A DNA stretch of 64,000 bases from Microglena sp. YARC (lineage: Eukaryota; Chlorophyta; Chlorophyceae; Chlamydomonadales; Chlamydomonadaceae), in contig CM039464.1 of the NCBI GenBank assembly GCA_022414725.1, forward strand, positions 28,182,917 through 28,246,916. Reading direction: 5' to 3'. Shown here piece by piece: positions 47,201 to 54,813 of this stretch. The stretch's first letter is position 1; every line of letters starts with the position of its first letter. The position numbers were made by a program, and so were the translations under genes. The notes beneath the pieces are model-generated. The model worked only from the letters and a program-made list of their open reading frames with translations. It ran no database searches and was not told the DNA's origin.

Positions 47201-49138
47201 AAAATTGCGATAGCTCAGCTGCGATCGGAGACACTCAGTCGCGCTATGGGGTTAGGGGACAGCGATGGAGTCAGTAAAAGTAATAACACGCAAACAAATA
47301 AGTTGCGTAGGGCTCTGCAGCTGACCTGCAGCAGTGTTGACCTCCGGAAGTGCGAGAAGAATTTAGACCAATTGGCTCAAAACCGGTCGTAGGGAGTGCG
47401 CGCAGGAACATGTGAACGAACACAGCATATCACCAGAGAGTGAAGGCGAGGAAATGCAAGTTTGAGCAAAGCTCCTTGCTCCCTTGCGTCCATATGGGCT
47501 TCAATGCACCTGTCGAGCCTTGACCAACAACTGGGGGGAAAAATGATAACGCCTGGTGGGGCGTGGTGTTAAGGGAGCCCGTCGTACGCTGGTGGGAGAC
47601 GGTCTCCTACCTCAACTAGACAAGCTACCATCGCGTGTTGACGACGACCTGCAACGCCAAGAGCGACCGAAGGGGGAGTCGAACCCCCGACTCTTCATTC
47701 TTTAGCGATCTGGTCTACCACTAGACCATTGTAATCGCTAAAGAGGCTAAACAACTGGGATAATACTAGGACCTTTTTTTCGCCGGGAGCAACATGTGAT
47801 GAGCTGACCATTCGAAGACGAGTTGAACGAGTTGAATTGAGGACAAAATTCTGACACTGACGACCCCGAGCCGTTGAGCGGTGTTCAGGGCAGGGTCGGG
47901 CAGGGTTTGAAGTTTCAGGCCGGTGGGCCCGTCTGTTGGGGAGCGGTTACAGTTCGAGGCAGTGACCACTGGCCACTGGCCATGCACAGCCAGGTCAGCC
48001 AGGCCAGATCAGCTTCAGGCCAAATCCAGCCCACAGGGCCGAGTCTAGAAACTATGGGTTTCATCGTAGGGCCGATTCCAAATGCGATGGGTTTTATCGC
48101 ATATTGCGAAATTTTGCAGGTAAAACAAACCCTGCTTTAATCCTAACGGCTACAGTACACGTTAGAGTGCCTAATTCAATTAACTCATTCAACACCATTT
48201 ACTTACTCAATTTACTCATCCAACACCAATACCAATACAGCATGCTTTATTTTTATTTTTAACATAACCACTTCAATTCTTGAGCAGATTACTGAAAAGC
48301 ACCTGACTGTCCACATGCCATGGTTGACCACCAAACCTGTCCGGCCAATTCATTTTGGGTTGCGCTTTTGGGTTCATTTGGGTTTCATTTTGGTTTGCGC
48401 TTATGACTAGGGCTGTCAATACCGTACGGTATTTTCAATTACCGTACCGATATATCGGTGAATATACCGTACGGAATCGATACCGTACGGTATTTTTATA
48501 CCCTTTTTGGGGGAAATCAGTATAAGACCAAGGGGATATAACAGGAAATACCGTTTACACGTCCATACACTTAAAATCAAGTCAAATGGACCAATACTGA
48601 GGGAGATAGAAAAACACGGTAATATCGTGGTCTATTACCGTACGATATATCACGATATATCGTACGGTATAAATTCCCTGACCCAGACTCAGGTGCTTCT
48701 GACGAGAATCGAATCGCCGACCTGCCGAGTCGCAAGCCCAAGCCAAAGCCGATTAGGACCAAACACGATATATCGTACGGTAAACACGATATATCGTGGT
48801 TACCGTACGATGGATCCCAAAAATACCGTACGGTTTATCGTACGATATATCGTACGGTACACGGTAAAATAAATACCGGGCGGTTTAAAGCTTGACAGCC
48901 CTACTTATGACGCAACTGCTTCCTTTCAGGTTGCGCTTATGACTCAACTTAAAACGGAATTTTGAACATTACCACTTAATGTCTTGTGCAGGTTATCGGA
49001 AAGCATCTGACTGTCCACACGCCATGGTTGACCACCAAACCTGTCTGTCCGGCCAGTAAAGCCAGCTGCAAAACCCTCTGGCACCTGGGGGGTAACAAAT
49101 CGGATGTAAAAGAGGCCGTATCCCTCAGACTGGCTTAG
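30250..49138 (+). CDS. Type II thioesterase-like gene, C-terminal seven exons
   Basis: Join of 30250-30360, 36458-36643, 38884-39057, 39783-39865, 40857-40965, 43508-43606 and 48992-49138. All junctions are GT-AG and every phase matches. It encodes about 280 residues to a TAG. The order follows the type II thioesterase (TesA/GrsT class, alpha/beta hydrolase) family, which removes acyl groups from carrier proteins of polyketide or peptide synthases: HLVCFPYGG strand, PPGRG, nucleophile elbow, LFVSGCASP, LPALLGD, Asp segment GNEDPTLS and His segment FPGEHYFLE. The usual Ser of GHSxG is Gly, so hydrolysis by the standard mechanism is not expected. A 48-residue C-terminal extension is unfamiliar. 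No start codon here: exons N1-N5 upstream probably precede. Pseudogene is a fair alternative, but clean splice sites and open frames argue against recent death. Confidence 0.75.
30361..31215 (+). repeat. 20-bp array seeded on the T1 donor
   Basis: The donor region gtaagtagcatgtgtgcttg is copied about 30 times as ataagtagcatgtgtgcttg, after a short gttgcatcagtgcattttg array and one partial exon copy. In the array the donor dinucleotide has become AT, so the copies are not splice donors. Frames on both strands are shadows. Confidence 0.9.
31216..32184. repeat. R3 fragment, (aacacaaacaccaactcc) array and unassigned DNA
   Basis: R3 fragment 31305-31390. Array of 6-12-bp aac-rich units 31391-31770. 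31771-32184 shows only tg tracts and a weak duplication of gcgcattggatt.. at 31880 and 32085. No gene. Confidence 0.75.
32185..32600 (+). repeat. R1 copies with an internal 31-bp array
   Basis: cgaactccgggcccccgtcg followed by five units of ttcaccagtgcttgtatgtc + taaactgcctt, then a second R1 copy from about 32455 with one unit. Confidence 0.85.
32601..34806 (+). mobile_element. TIR element filled by a 2-kb GGTGATAGT array
   Basis: Starts tagggttgtcaatatcct and ends tacttcacaaccct, ends related to MITE-D. Just inside both borders is cctggttctta-attat/ctgtgcgata, so a short element has been opened by about 2 kb of ggtggtgatagtggtgatag units (32640-34675). The long Val/Ile and Thr/Ile frames across it are shadows. 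Confidence 0.65.
34807..36457 (+). repeat. C-rich intron with four copies of the T2 acceptor
   Basis: tcgtgtggcatgttgcag|gtgagcaccc occurs with exon-start positions 35177, 36128, 36244 and 36355, each followed by ccacccc and gaaaacac tracts, before the true exon at 36458. 35300-36060 includes a short duplication of gtgctgccaggtgcgtattt and otherwise nothing I can assign. Confidence 0.8.
36458..36643 (+). CDS. Exon T2: PPGRG motif and nucleophile elbow
   Basis: Acceptor cacacacacag, donor gaa|gtgagt. 62 codons, phase 0 on both sides. VSTLQPPGRGSKSDEPP matches the family's conserved PGRG segment; VVLFGHGTGALWAFEVARR is the elbow followed by the long helix. The codon expected to be Ser (agc) is ggc, Gly. 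The His before it and the Gly two after it are retained. Confidence 0.85.
36644..37270 (+). repeat. Duplicated T2 exon ends (two long, two short copies)
   Basis: Copies 36799-36871 and 37009-37081 repeat the exon from its internal atcggcag on and keep RNAP.VLFGHGMGALW; short copies of its last ~24 nt end at 37181 and 37263. Separated by c-runs, (aac)n and gtgtgg tracts. If spliced from cggcag, the copies would enter in a different phase from exon T2, so they are probably not used. Confidence 0.85.
37271..37900 (+). repeat. (CA)n tracts and SINE 3' part
   Basis: ca/ccacc tracts 37315-37540, three gttgccgttccct units, then SINE 3' end 37727-37827. The SINE fragment lies between two copies of tgatgtcatgcaga.atatga (37698 and 37842), which may be a long target duplication. 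Confidence 0.75.
37901..38667 (+). repeat. R2 copy, (ATC)n, two truncated T3 exon starts
   Basis: R2 (inverted) to about 37965, then (atc/aatcatcag)n to 38395. The T3 acceptor cattccccgcag plus tggtatggta appears at 38452 and 38561 and runs into (accatc)n each time. Confidence 0.85.
38668..38883 (+). repeat. Duplicate of exon T3, truncated at its 3' end
   Basis: Acceptor ccccgcag and the first ~110 nt match exon T3, including GRSPMHLFVSGCASP. Then it diverges and enters (accatc)n without a good donor. The frame is still open into the repeat. Probably unused. Confidence 0.75.
38884..39057 (+). CDS. Exon T3: LFVSG motif
   Basis: Acceptor tttccccgcag, 58 codons, phase 0, donor aag|gtcgta (weak). 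SWYGRSPMHLFVSGCASP corresponds to the family strand after the elbow helix, where the consensus is Lfv-SG-r-AP. After it comes a shorter lid region than usual. The exon end could be elsewhere if the weak donor is wrong. Confidence 0.7.
39058..39782 (+). repeat. Three ~185-bp units and (ATCATCAGAATC)n
   Basis: Units with cacgcctcggcagtggaggt-type starts, cttgtttttcttctttggac and gagcgactcggtgcga at 39085, 39265 and 39450. Microsatellite 39540-39735. Confidence 0.85.
39783..39865 (+). CDS. Exon T4: LPALLGD segment
   Basis: Acceptor ccttttctcag, donor ccag|gtaacc. 27 codons plus two bases. EYLPALLGDVEAEERYT matches the family LP-x-LR-aD-x-x-x-x-E-x-Y helix in the lid region. The donor side has been copied at 40028 and 40132. 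Confidence 0.8.
39866..40856 (+). repeat. T4-donor copies, (GGT)n and (ATC)n
   Basis: cattccaggtaacctg plus gtagcatgtggtggtgg repeated, then atc/cagcag repeats to about 40780. Confidence 0.85.
40857..40965 (+). CDS. Exon T5: catalytic Asp segment
   Basis: Acceptor cagacttggcag, donor aag|gtaggt. One base plus 36 codons. CPITRYHGNEDPTLS corresponds to the strand and loop bearing the catalytic Asp (G-x-x-D-p-x-v), and LLEGWSK to the following helix with its Trp. Two decayed copies of the exon end plus donor lie at about 41195-41232 and 41450-41488. Confidence 0.85.
40966..41985 (+). repeat. Intron with T5-donor copies and repeated blocks
   Basis: Besides the donor copies: a SINE 3' fragment at 41330, two blocks with ctggagcactt.ttt.taccg/att (41540, 41690), two with gggggaaccaggaaagg-like sequence, and an R2 copy at 41915-41975. 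I considered 41718-41780 as an exon and rejected it. Confidence 0.7.
41986..42173 (-). mobile_element. MITE-B with exact 8-bp duplication
   Basis: Starts aggggtcggctgtcat, ends tagttgccgttcccc. caataagt flanks at 41978-41985 and 42174-42181. Confidence 0.8.
42190..42640 (+). repeat. 18-bp array (gttacaaatccacgttct) and tail
   Basis: About twelve units. One frame reads VTNPRS repeats and continues open to a stop at about 42600 through a Cys/Ser/Arg-rich segment without any Met until late. No evidence that it is a gene. R1 (inverted) follows at 42640-42790. Confidence 0.8.
42865..43020. mobile_element. MITE-C copy
   Basis: tagggaccggcatatcat to catattgccgttcctta, with atgatatc palindromes. 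Confidence 0.7.
43021..43507 (+). repeat. caattgctgtc units and two T7 acceptor copies
   Basis: 43030-43260: units of ttgagaatatcttgttgcac/aattgctgtc. The T6 exon start (cag|atgagctgctcgttggtg) is copied at 43321 and 43417, each followed by ccaccaacacc tracts. Confidence 0.85.
43508..43606 (+). CDS. Exon T6: catalytic His segment
   Basis: Acceptor aacacattgcag, donor cag|gtatgg. 33 codons, phase 0. FPGEHYFLED is the conserved final segment with the catalytic His of the family. The distance from the Trp of exon T5 to this Gly-x-His is the usual 14-15 residues, which supports the direct T5-T6 splice. Confidence 0.85.
43607..44090. repeat. R1 (inverted) and SINE (-)
   Basis: R1 43810-43905; SINE subfamily a 43945-44090 on the minus strand. 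Confidence 0.7.
44091..46265 (-). repeat. MITE-A, tRNA-like ends and 1.9-kb C-rich array
   Basis: MITE-A about 44094-44274. tRNA-like ctttgaacgagctctaccat at 44290, 44530 (variant) and 46235. Array of accccagccccaaccaccaa units between. It is the reverse-complement counterpart of 22195-24006. Confidence 0.85.
46266..47542 (+). other. Unassigned intron segment
   Basis: (cac)n at 46360, g-rich tracts at 46820-46935. A frame near 46960 reads YREKFVTPPEWPYPYAP, which looks protein-like, but I cannot place it in frame with either gene. A block at 46590-46740 is related to 57440-57600. Confidence 0.4.
47543..47735 (-). mobile_element. tRNA-derived SINE, subfamily b, near full length
   Basis: Minus strand: ggtctagtggtagaccagat, gtcgggggttcgactccccc, then body and ggcgttatcatt. 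The head has A- and B-box-like words but no convincing anticodon arm, so not a functional tRNA gene. Confidence 0.8.
48288..48410 (+). CDS. Possible alternative terminal exon T7'
   Basis: A copy of the T7 exon start (ITEKHLTVHMPWLTTKPV) behind its own acceptor cttgagcag, phase 0. It stays open until TAG at 48408, and that TAG is the first three bases of MITE-D. It could serve as an alternative last exon of about 40 codons. Confidence 0.4.
   Translation: MTEKHLTVHMPWLTTKPVRPIHFGLRFWVHLGFILVCAYD
48408..48903. mobile_element. MITE-D (hAT-like), 496 bp
   Basis: Perfect 12-bp terminal inverted repeats tagggctgtcaa/ttgacagcccta and an exact 8-bp target duplication cttatgac (48400-48407 and 48904-48911). 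Interior full of accgtacggta and cgatatatcg palindromes. No ORF. Confidence 0.92.
48992..49138 (+). CDS. Exon T7: C-terminal extension and stop
   Basis: Acceptor atgtcttgtgcag, 48 codons and TAG, phase 0 with exon T6. VIGKHLTVHTPWLTTKPV then a Lys/Ser/Cys-rich end. Not part of the thioesterase fold as I know it. The duplicated copy upstream supports that this is a real exon edge. Confidence 0.6.
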   Translation, partial: VIGKHLTVHTPWLTTKPVCPASKASCKTLWHLGGNKSDVKEAVSLRLA

Positions 49139-50240
49139 GGACCAGGGTTTTTCGGCACGCTGCGTCGTCCGCCGCAGACGTAACGTCAAAGGGCCCATTG
49201 CATCACAGGACGCAACATGGGGACGGTCCATCGACAAGGAAAGGTCCGTTGTGTCGCAGGATGCAGGGTATACAATTGGTTGCATCTTGGGCAGCAGAGC
49301 TCCCACCCGCCCACCTAGGGCACCTACCCACCCGCCAGCCTCACAGTCAACGTAAACACAAAAGTCTCTCTCTCGGGTCTTGCCAGAACTGAGAATGCCC
49401 CGTACAAGGGCAATTCAGTTAGATTCCCAAATGGGCTGTCGGGACTTTTGTTATGTATGTTGTTAGAACGGTGACTACAGCTAGCTCCGGCTTACGCTAT
49501 GGTGTCCTTAACTTCACGTCCTGTGAGTAACGGTATTTGTTGTTAGAGTATAGGAAAGCCAAATAGGCCGAAGGGACTTGCTCAACAGGAGGGGCTTAAA
49601 ACGAAAAAACACTTTTTTAAAATTGATGGACTGATCCCCAAACAATCGTTTTACTGACGGGGGGCCCTGAGTTCGTGCTACACTGAACATTTTAATTTCT
49701 ACAGTGTATATAATTATGGAATTCAATTGGTGTGATGACTACAAGCCCCTCTCAGTGAAATACAATGGTCTAGTGGCAGTCCAGATTGCTGGAGGACGAA
49801 GTGTCGGGGGTCGACTCCCCCTTCGGTCGCACTTGGGGTTGCAGGTCGTCGTCAACCGCGATGGTAGCTTGTCCAGTTAAGGTAGGAGACCGCTACCCAC
49901 CCGCGTACGACGGGCTCCCTTAAAACCACGCCCCACCAGGCGTTATCATTAACTTTATGATGACTACAATTTATGAGGGCCAATTGTATACTTGAACTTT
50001 AAGTTGGTTATATGGCTCCAGCCTTTAAGGCTACGTGCCGCCTCCGGCAATAAAGTAATCAATTCAAATGAAAGCATTCTTATCAAAATAGAATTGATCC
50101 AATCTGACAGGATTCAGGCGTCTACCACTGTCCAGTGATGTCACTTCAAGATTATAGTTAGTGCTTACCCTATGGTTTACCGATCCCTGTGACCTGTCTA
50201 AATCGGCTATCAGTTATTTATAATAATTGAGTCTAGTAGA
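49139..50240 (+). other. 3' flank: R1 (inverted), SINE, no gene
   Basis: 49140-49310 resembles 63915-64000. R1 49540-49690. SINE 49765-49951 (separate entry). 49960-50240 shows nothing. Confidence 0.5.
49765..49951 (+). mobile_element. tRNA-derived SINE, subfamily b
   Basis: aatggtctagtggcagtcc start, gtcgggggtcgactccccc (B box changed), end caggcgttatcatt. Confidence 0.8.
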
Positions 50241-51467
50241 CGTGATGTAAATCCCCTCTTTAATAACACGTCGGAGACCCTCCCTTCTTCCAGGGGACGG
50301 AGACCACAAGGGCGACAAAAGGGACAGAGGAGGATGAGGAAAGGAGGTTGACTGGTTGAGTGGCCAGTTGTACACTCGCTTCCTCTTTTAGATAAGCAGA
50401 AACGCGTTGCTTTCTTGCTATGTTCGAGTGCGCGGGAAGGGAACCATGTTCAGCAGAGCCAGCTAGAATATGCAAGAACGAACCCAAGGACGAACCGACG
50501 CAGTTCCCGGGTATGAACCGGGTTGCGGGGGTCGCGGGCCGTGCGCGGGCGTCTGATATGGCACGAGTGACTCGGCGTCCTTCCACCAACTTCTAGCAGA
50601 GAACCGCCAGCTAGTCGCCCATTGTACTGCTGCTGGCGATACTGCTGGCGCTCCTGGTGATACTGGTGATGCTGGCGACAATATAGCGTACCGCTCCTTT
50701 TGCCTCCCATTTCCTTCCTGACGGGCGACAGTGACTTTTGCTATCTCTCATGCGCACTCTTACTTGCCTACATTCTTATTCAGCATTACAGAACAATCGG
50801 ACGCATCCAATCCGCACGCTTTAGATACTCCTAGACCCGCGTCTCCGCAGTGAAAACCAGCTTGGTGAAATCGAAATTAGCTGTTACATGAATACTAAGA
50901 GCGAGCCCCTCGGGGCTTACCCCGGTCATATGGTGGAAACACTAAGGTGGGTGGGGATGGTTTGACATGTCGCGGTGGCAGCCCGTGCTTTTTCTTTCCG
51001 CAGAGGTTGTGCCTTGCCCTTCAATGCTATCAGAAGGCTTATATCTTCAATCTATCGAAGAGCATTAAGACGTCCGCTCGGTCTCCAATTTCGCAAGCGC
51101 GGCCAGGGATATGGCATGGCGTGCATCGACCTCCCAGCGTGCGTTAGACCTACCGCAGCATGCACCTATTCTGGTTGTCCGCAAGTGCTCCAGACCGGTG
51201 TTAAACCACCTGTTCAACACCTATCATGTATAAACCCAATGATGTAATGAAACAGGTGGTTAACACCCTGAACACCCTGTTTAAACAACCTGAACAGGGT
51301 GCAGGCTGCCGTAGCATGCAAAATCAACTTTCAGAATGCTATGTGTACATTTGGCTGGTTTGGTTTGATTGAATGGTCTGTAAGCCTTCATGCTCCCCAC
51401 CAGAGTAAACATGGGCAGTACAAACACCACTACACTCATGAGTACAGAATGCAGCAGTGTATGATTA
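50241..51467. other. Non-repetitive intergenic segment
   Basis: Contains an 86-codon frame on - (50450-50710, Gln/Tyr/Arg-rich) and a 90-codon frame on + (50975-51247, Arg-rich after a good acceptor tttctttccgcag at about 51001). Neither resembles a family I know. 51235-51300 has a ggtgttcaggtt-type palindrome. Confidence 0.35.
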
Positions 51468-51468
51468 C

Positions 51469-51930
51469 TAGGGAATGGCAATATGATATCATGATATCAT
51501 ATGCAATCATATGATGCCAGCAATCTGACTAGGCTAAAGTTACAGTTATATAAAATATTGTCATATGATGCATTTTGTATGATATCATATGATATCATGC
51601 TCGCCTCTGGTCTACATCATATGATATGCCAGTCCGTAATGATAACACACATTACCATTACATTTACATTACCATGTTAAAGTCTACTTGACACCAGGAG
51701 GGTGTATGAGGCTCTGTGCTTAAACAAAAAGAAATCAAGCATCCCACAAAGCAAAAAGAGAACCATTACATCAGGGGTGTGTCAAGGACAACAAACAAAC
51801 ACGTAAGGGATCACCCACCATGTAAAGTTACCAGTTATATATATTGTCATACACTGCAAATTTGTATGATTATCATATGATATCATGCTCGCCTTTGGCT
51901 CTAACATCATATGGTATGCCGGTTCCGTAA
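51469..51930. mobile_element. MITE-C copies flanking an inverted LINE tail
   Basis: MITE-C 51469-51635 and partial 51825-51930. Between them, 51640-51800 is the reverse complement of the LINE 3' tail at 2925-3030, including the cattac microsatellite and gacaccaggagggtgtatga. Confidence 0.7.
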
Positions 51931-52015
51931 TGATTACACACATATGGGAAAAACCTTGGATGAACTCAATCAAGCATGTCTGACATGCTCATGCTCTTCA
52001 TTGTTACCTTCGCAG

Positions 52016-52056
52016 TCACCGACCACATTCCAGCAACTTGTACTTGACGAAAGAGG
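52016..52056 (+). CDS. Candidate early exon of the EF-hand gene
   Basis: Acceptor ttgttaccttcgcag and donor gagg|gtaagc, both strong, 41 nt. In one phase it gives HRPHSSNLYLTKE and leaves one base that joins to exon A at 54707 (Val-Asn-Asp). Too short to be sure. Confidence 0.35.
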
Positions 52057-52070
52057 GTAAGCCATTTTGA

Positions 52071-54390
52071 GTGCATGAGTTACAGGCAGTTTGTGTGTGG
52101 TTGTGTGCGCTTGTGCACTCCCCTATGGTGGTGTGTGGCTATTTTGTGGGTTGTGGGGGTGGCTATTTGGTTTGTGGGTGTGGCTATTGTGGGGTGTGGT
52201 TGTGTATTGTGGTGTGGCTATTTGGTTGGTGTGGGTGTGGCTTTGGTTGTGTGTGGGGTGTGGCTATTTGGTTGTGTGTGGGGTGTGGCTATTTGTTGTG
52301 TGTGGGGTGTGGCTATTTGGTTGTGTGTGGGTTGTGGCTATTTGGTTGTGTGTGGGGTGTGGCTATTTGGTTGTGTGTGGGGTGTGGCTATTTGGTTGTG
52401 TGTGGGGTGTGGCTATTTGGTTGTGTGTGGGGTGTGGCTATTTGGTTGTGTGTGGTTGTGGCTATTTGGTTGTGTGTGGGTTGTGGCTATTTGGTTGTGT
52501 GTGGGGTGTGGCTATTTGGTTGTGTGTGGGTTGTGGCTATTTGGTTGTGTGTGGGGTGTGGCTATTTGTGGTTGTGAGTGGTTGTGTGCTCCCCTATGGT
52601 TATGGTTGTGGTTATGGTTGTGTGTGGTGTGTGGTCATTTGTGGTTGTGTGGTTGTTTGTGGATGAGGCAGTTTGTGTGAGGTTGTGTGCTCCCCTATCA
52701 CATACGGTACTTATTCCGGGACATTCTTTCTGCAAAAGATGATTCGCCAAGAAACCATATGTGCTTGTGTGTGTGTGTATGCCTCTGTGTGTATATGCCT
52801 CTGTGTGTATATGCCTCTGTGTGTATGTGCCTCTGTGTGTATGTGCCTCTGTGTGGATGTGCCTCTGTGTGTGTATATGCCTCTGTATGTATGTGCCTCT
52901 GTGTGTGCATATGCCTATGTATGTGCCTCTGTGCGTGTATATGCCTCTTAAAGATCTTGCCCAAGTGCCTGCTCTGGGTGTAACTCAAGGGGCTCAGCTC
53001 ACTCAACCTTTTTTTGTATTTATTAATACCTAATTTCTGACCCTTTCCTCTCGGCTACAGGTTGGTTTAAGCCATATCTAACCGTATACCAACTCTTGGG
53101 GCCATCCAATTTATTGTGTTCATGTGTGCATGTGTGCACAGGGTTGGCCACCTGGCCTGTTGGATGCTGGCACCTCAAAATACGTATTTCATGTTGAAGT
53201 ACGTATTTCATATTGAAGTGCGTATTTCATGTTGAAGTGCGTATTTCATATTGAAGTGCGTATTTCATATTGAAGTGTATATTTCATATTGAAGTATGTA
53301 TTTCATGTTGAAGTACGTATTTCATATTGAAGTGCGTATTTCATGTTGAAGTACGTATTTCATATTGAAGTGCGTATTTCATATTAAAGTGCATATTTAA
53401 TATTGAAGTACGTATTTCATGTTGAAGTACGTATTTCATATTGAAGTACGTATTTCATGTTGAAGTACCTTGCTTTCTATTTGGTCGGGGGTAAACAAAT
53501 ATAAATAAATGGAACGCCTTATTAGGAGGCGTGCGGTTGAGGGGGGCAGCCTGTTTGCTCGCACTGGGGCCACCCACTAATTGGTTGGGGATACTTATCC
53601 TTCATGAACTGTTAATCGTGGGTCTACTTGGGCTTGCCTAAGCCAGTTTTATGAATGAATGACTGCATGCATATATGGATGGATGGATGGATGAATCCAT
53701 GGAGTGGTGAATCCATCTGTCCATCCTTCTGTCCGTCTGTCCATCCCTCCGTCTATCCATCCATCCATCCATCCATCCATCCATCATCCATCAACCATCC
53801 AATCCACCATCCATCCATGCATCCATCAACCATCCATCCATCCATCCATCCATCCATCCATCCATCCATCCATCATCCATCCATCCATCCATCTATCCAT
53901 CCATCCATCCATCCATCCATCCATCCATCCATCTGTCTATCTGTCCATCCAACCAGCCAGCCAGCCAGCCAGCCAGCCGTCCGTCCATGCATGCATCCAT
54001 CCATCCATCCATCCATCCATCCCCCATCCATCCATTTATCCATCCATCCATCCAATCCATTCATCATCCATCCATCCATTCCATGCCATCCATCCATCAC
54101 TCCATCCATCCATCCAACCATCCATCCATCCAACCATCCATCCATCCATCCATCCATCCATCCATCCATCTATCCATCCATCCATCCATCCATCCATCCA
54201 TCCAACCATCCATCCAACCATTCATCCAACCAACCATCCATCCATCCATCCATCCATCCATCCATCCATCCATCCATCCATCCATCCATCCATATCCTCG
54301 CCGCGTAGGTACACATGATTGAGTGATAGTGTGTGAATTAATGGAGGTGCCGTCCCTTGATTAAACCACCAAACCTCCCCCACTGCACAG
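52071..54390 (+). repeat. Four minisatellites and (CCAT)n
   Basis: 52130-52570: gtgtggctatttggttgtgt units. 52765-52950: gcctctgtgtgtat. 53165-53465: 19-bp tattgaagtacgtatttca. 53515-53600: R4-like. 53675-54295: (ccat)n with ccag and ccaa variants. Around 52690-52770 a frame with TYGTYSGTFFLQKM may be an exon but has no clear acceptor. Confidence 0.85.
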
Positions 54391-54706
54391 TTAATGACCA
54401 AGGCTGATCAGTGGTGCAGCACTAGCCCCTGCACAAAGAAGAGAACACTCAAAACTTGCTAGCCGAGACAGACTTGGCTGTAGGGATGGACAAGAACAGA
54501 CAATAATGATCTGATGATTTAGAGTCTTGATGACTTAGATTGATTATTTTTTTTTTTAGTGTTTGATCTCATCGCAGCGCTTAACCTCCACCCACCCCCA
54601 CCCCCCCACCCCACCCCCACCCACCCATCAAGCTCCACCCAACCTCCACCCACCCCCCACCCACCACCCACCACCACTTCAACCTCCACCCAACTCCATT
54701 GCACAG
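54391..54706 (+). repeat. Decayed copy of exon A and C-rich tract
   Basis: cactgcacag|ttaatgacc starts a copy of exon A that carries stops in its frame. ccacccacc tract 54585-54700. Confidence 0.8.
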
Positions 54707-54813
54707 TTAATGACCTCGGGCGGTCAGTGGTGCAGCACAAACCCCTGCACAAGGGGGAGAACACTCAAACCTCACTAGCCAAGACCTTTGATGATCCGGC
54801 CATGCGTCCTAAG
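54707..54813 (+). CDS. EF-hand gene, exon A
   Basis: Acceptor tccattgcacag, donor aag|gtattc. NDLGRSVVQHKPLHKGEN then TSLAKTFDDPAMRPK. Needs one base from an upstream exon. Confidence 0.65.

Noticed and set aside
47640..47735. tRNA gene
   Set aside because: A- and B-box-like words only; no good anticodon arm, and it is the head of a dispersed SINE.
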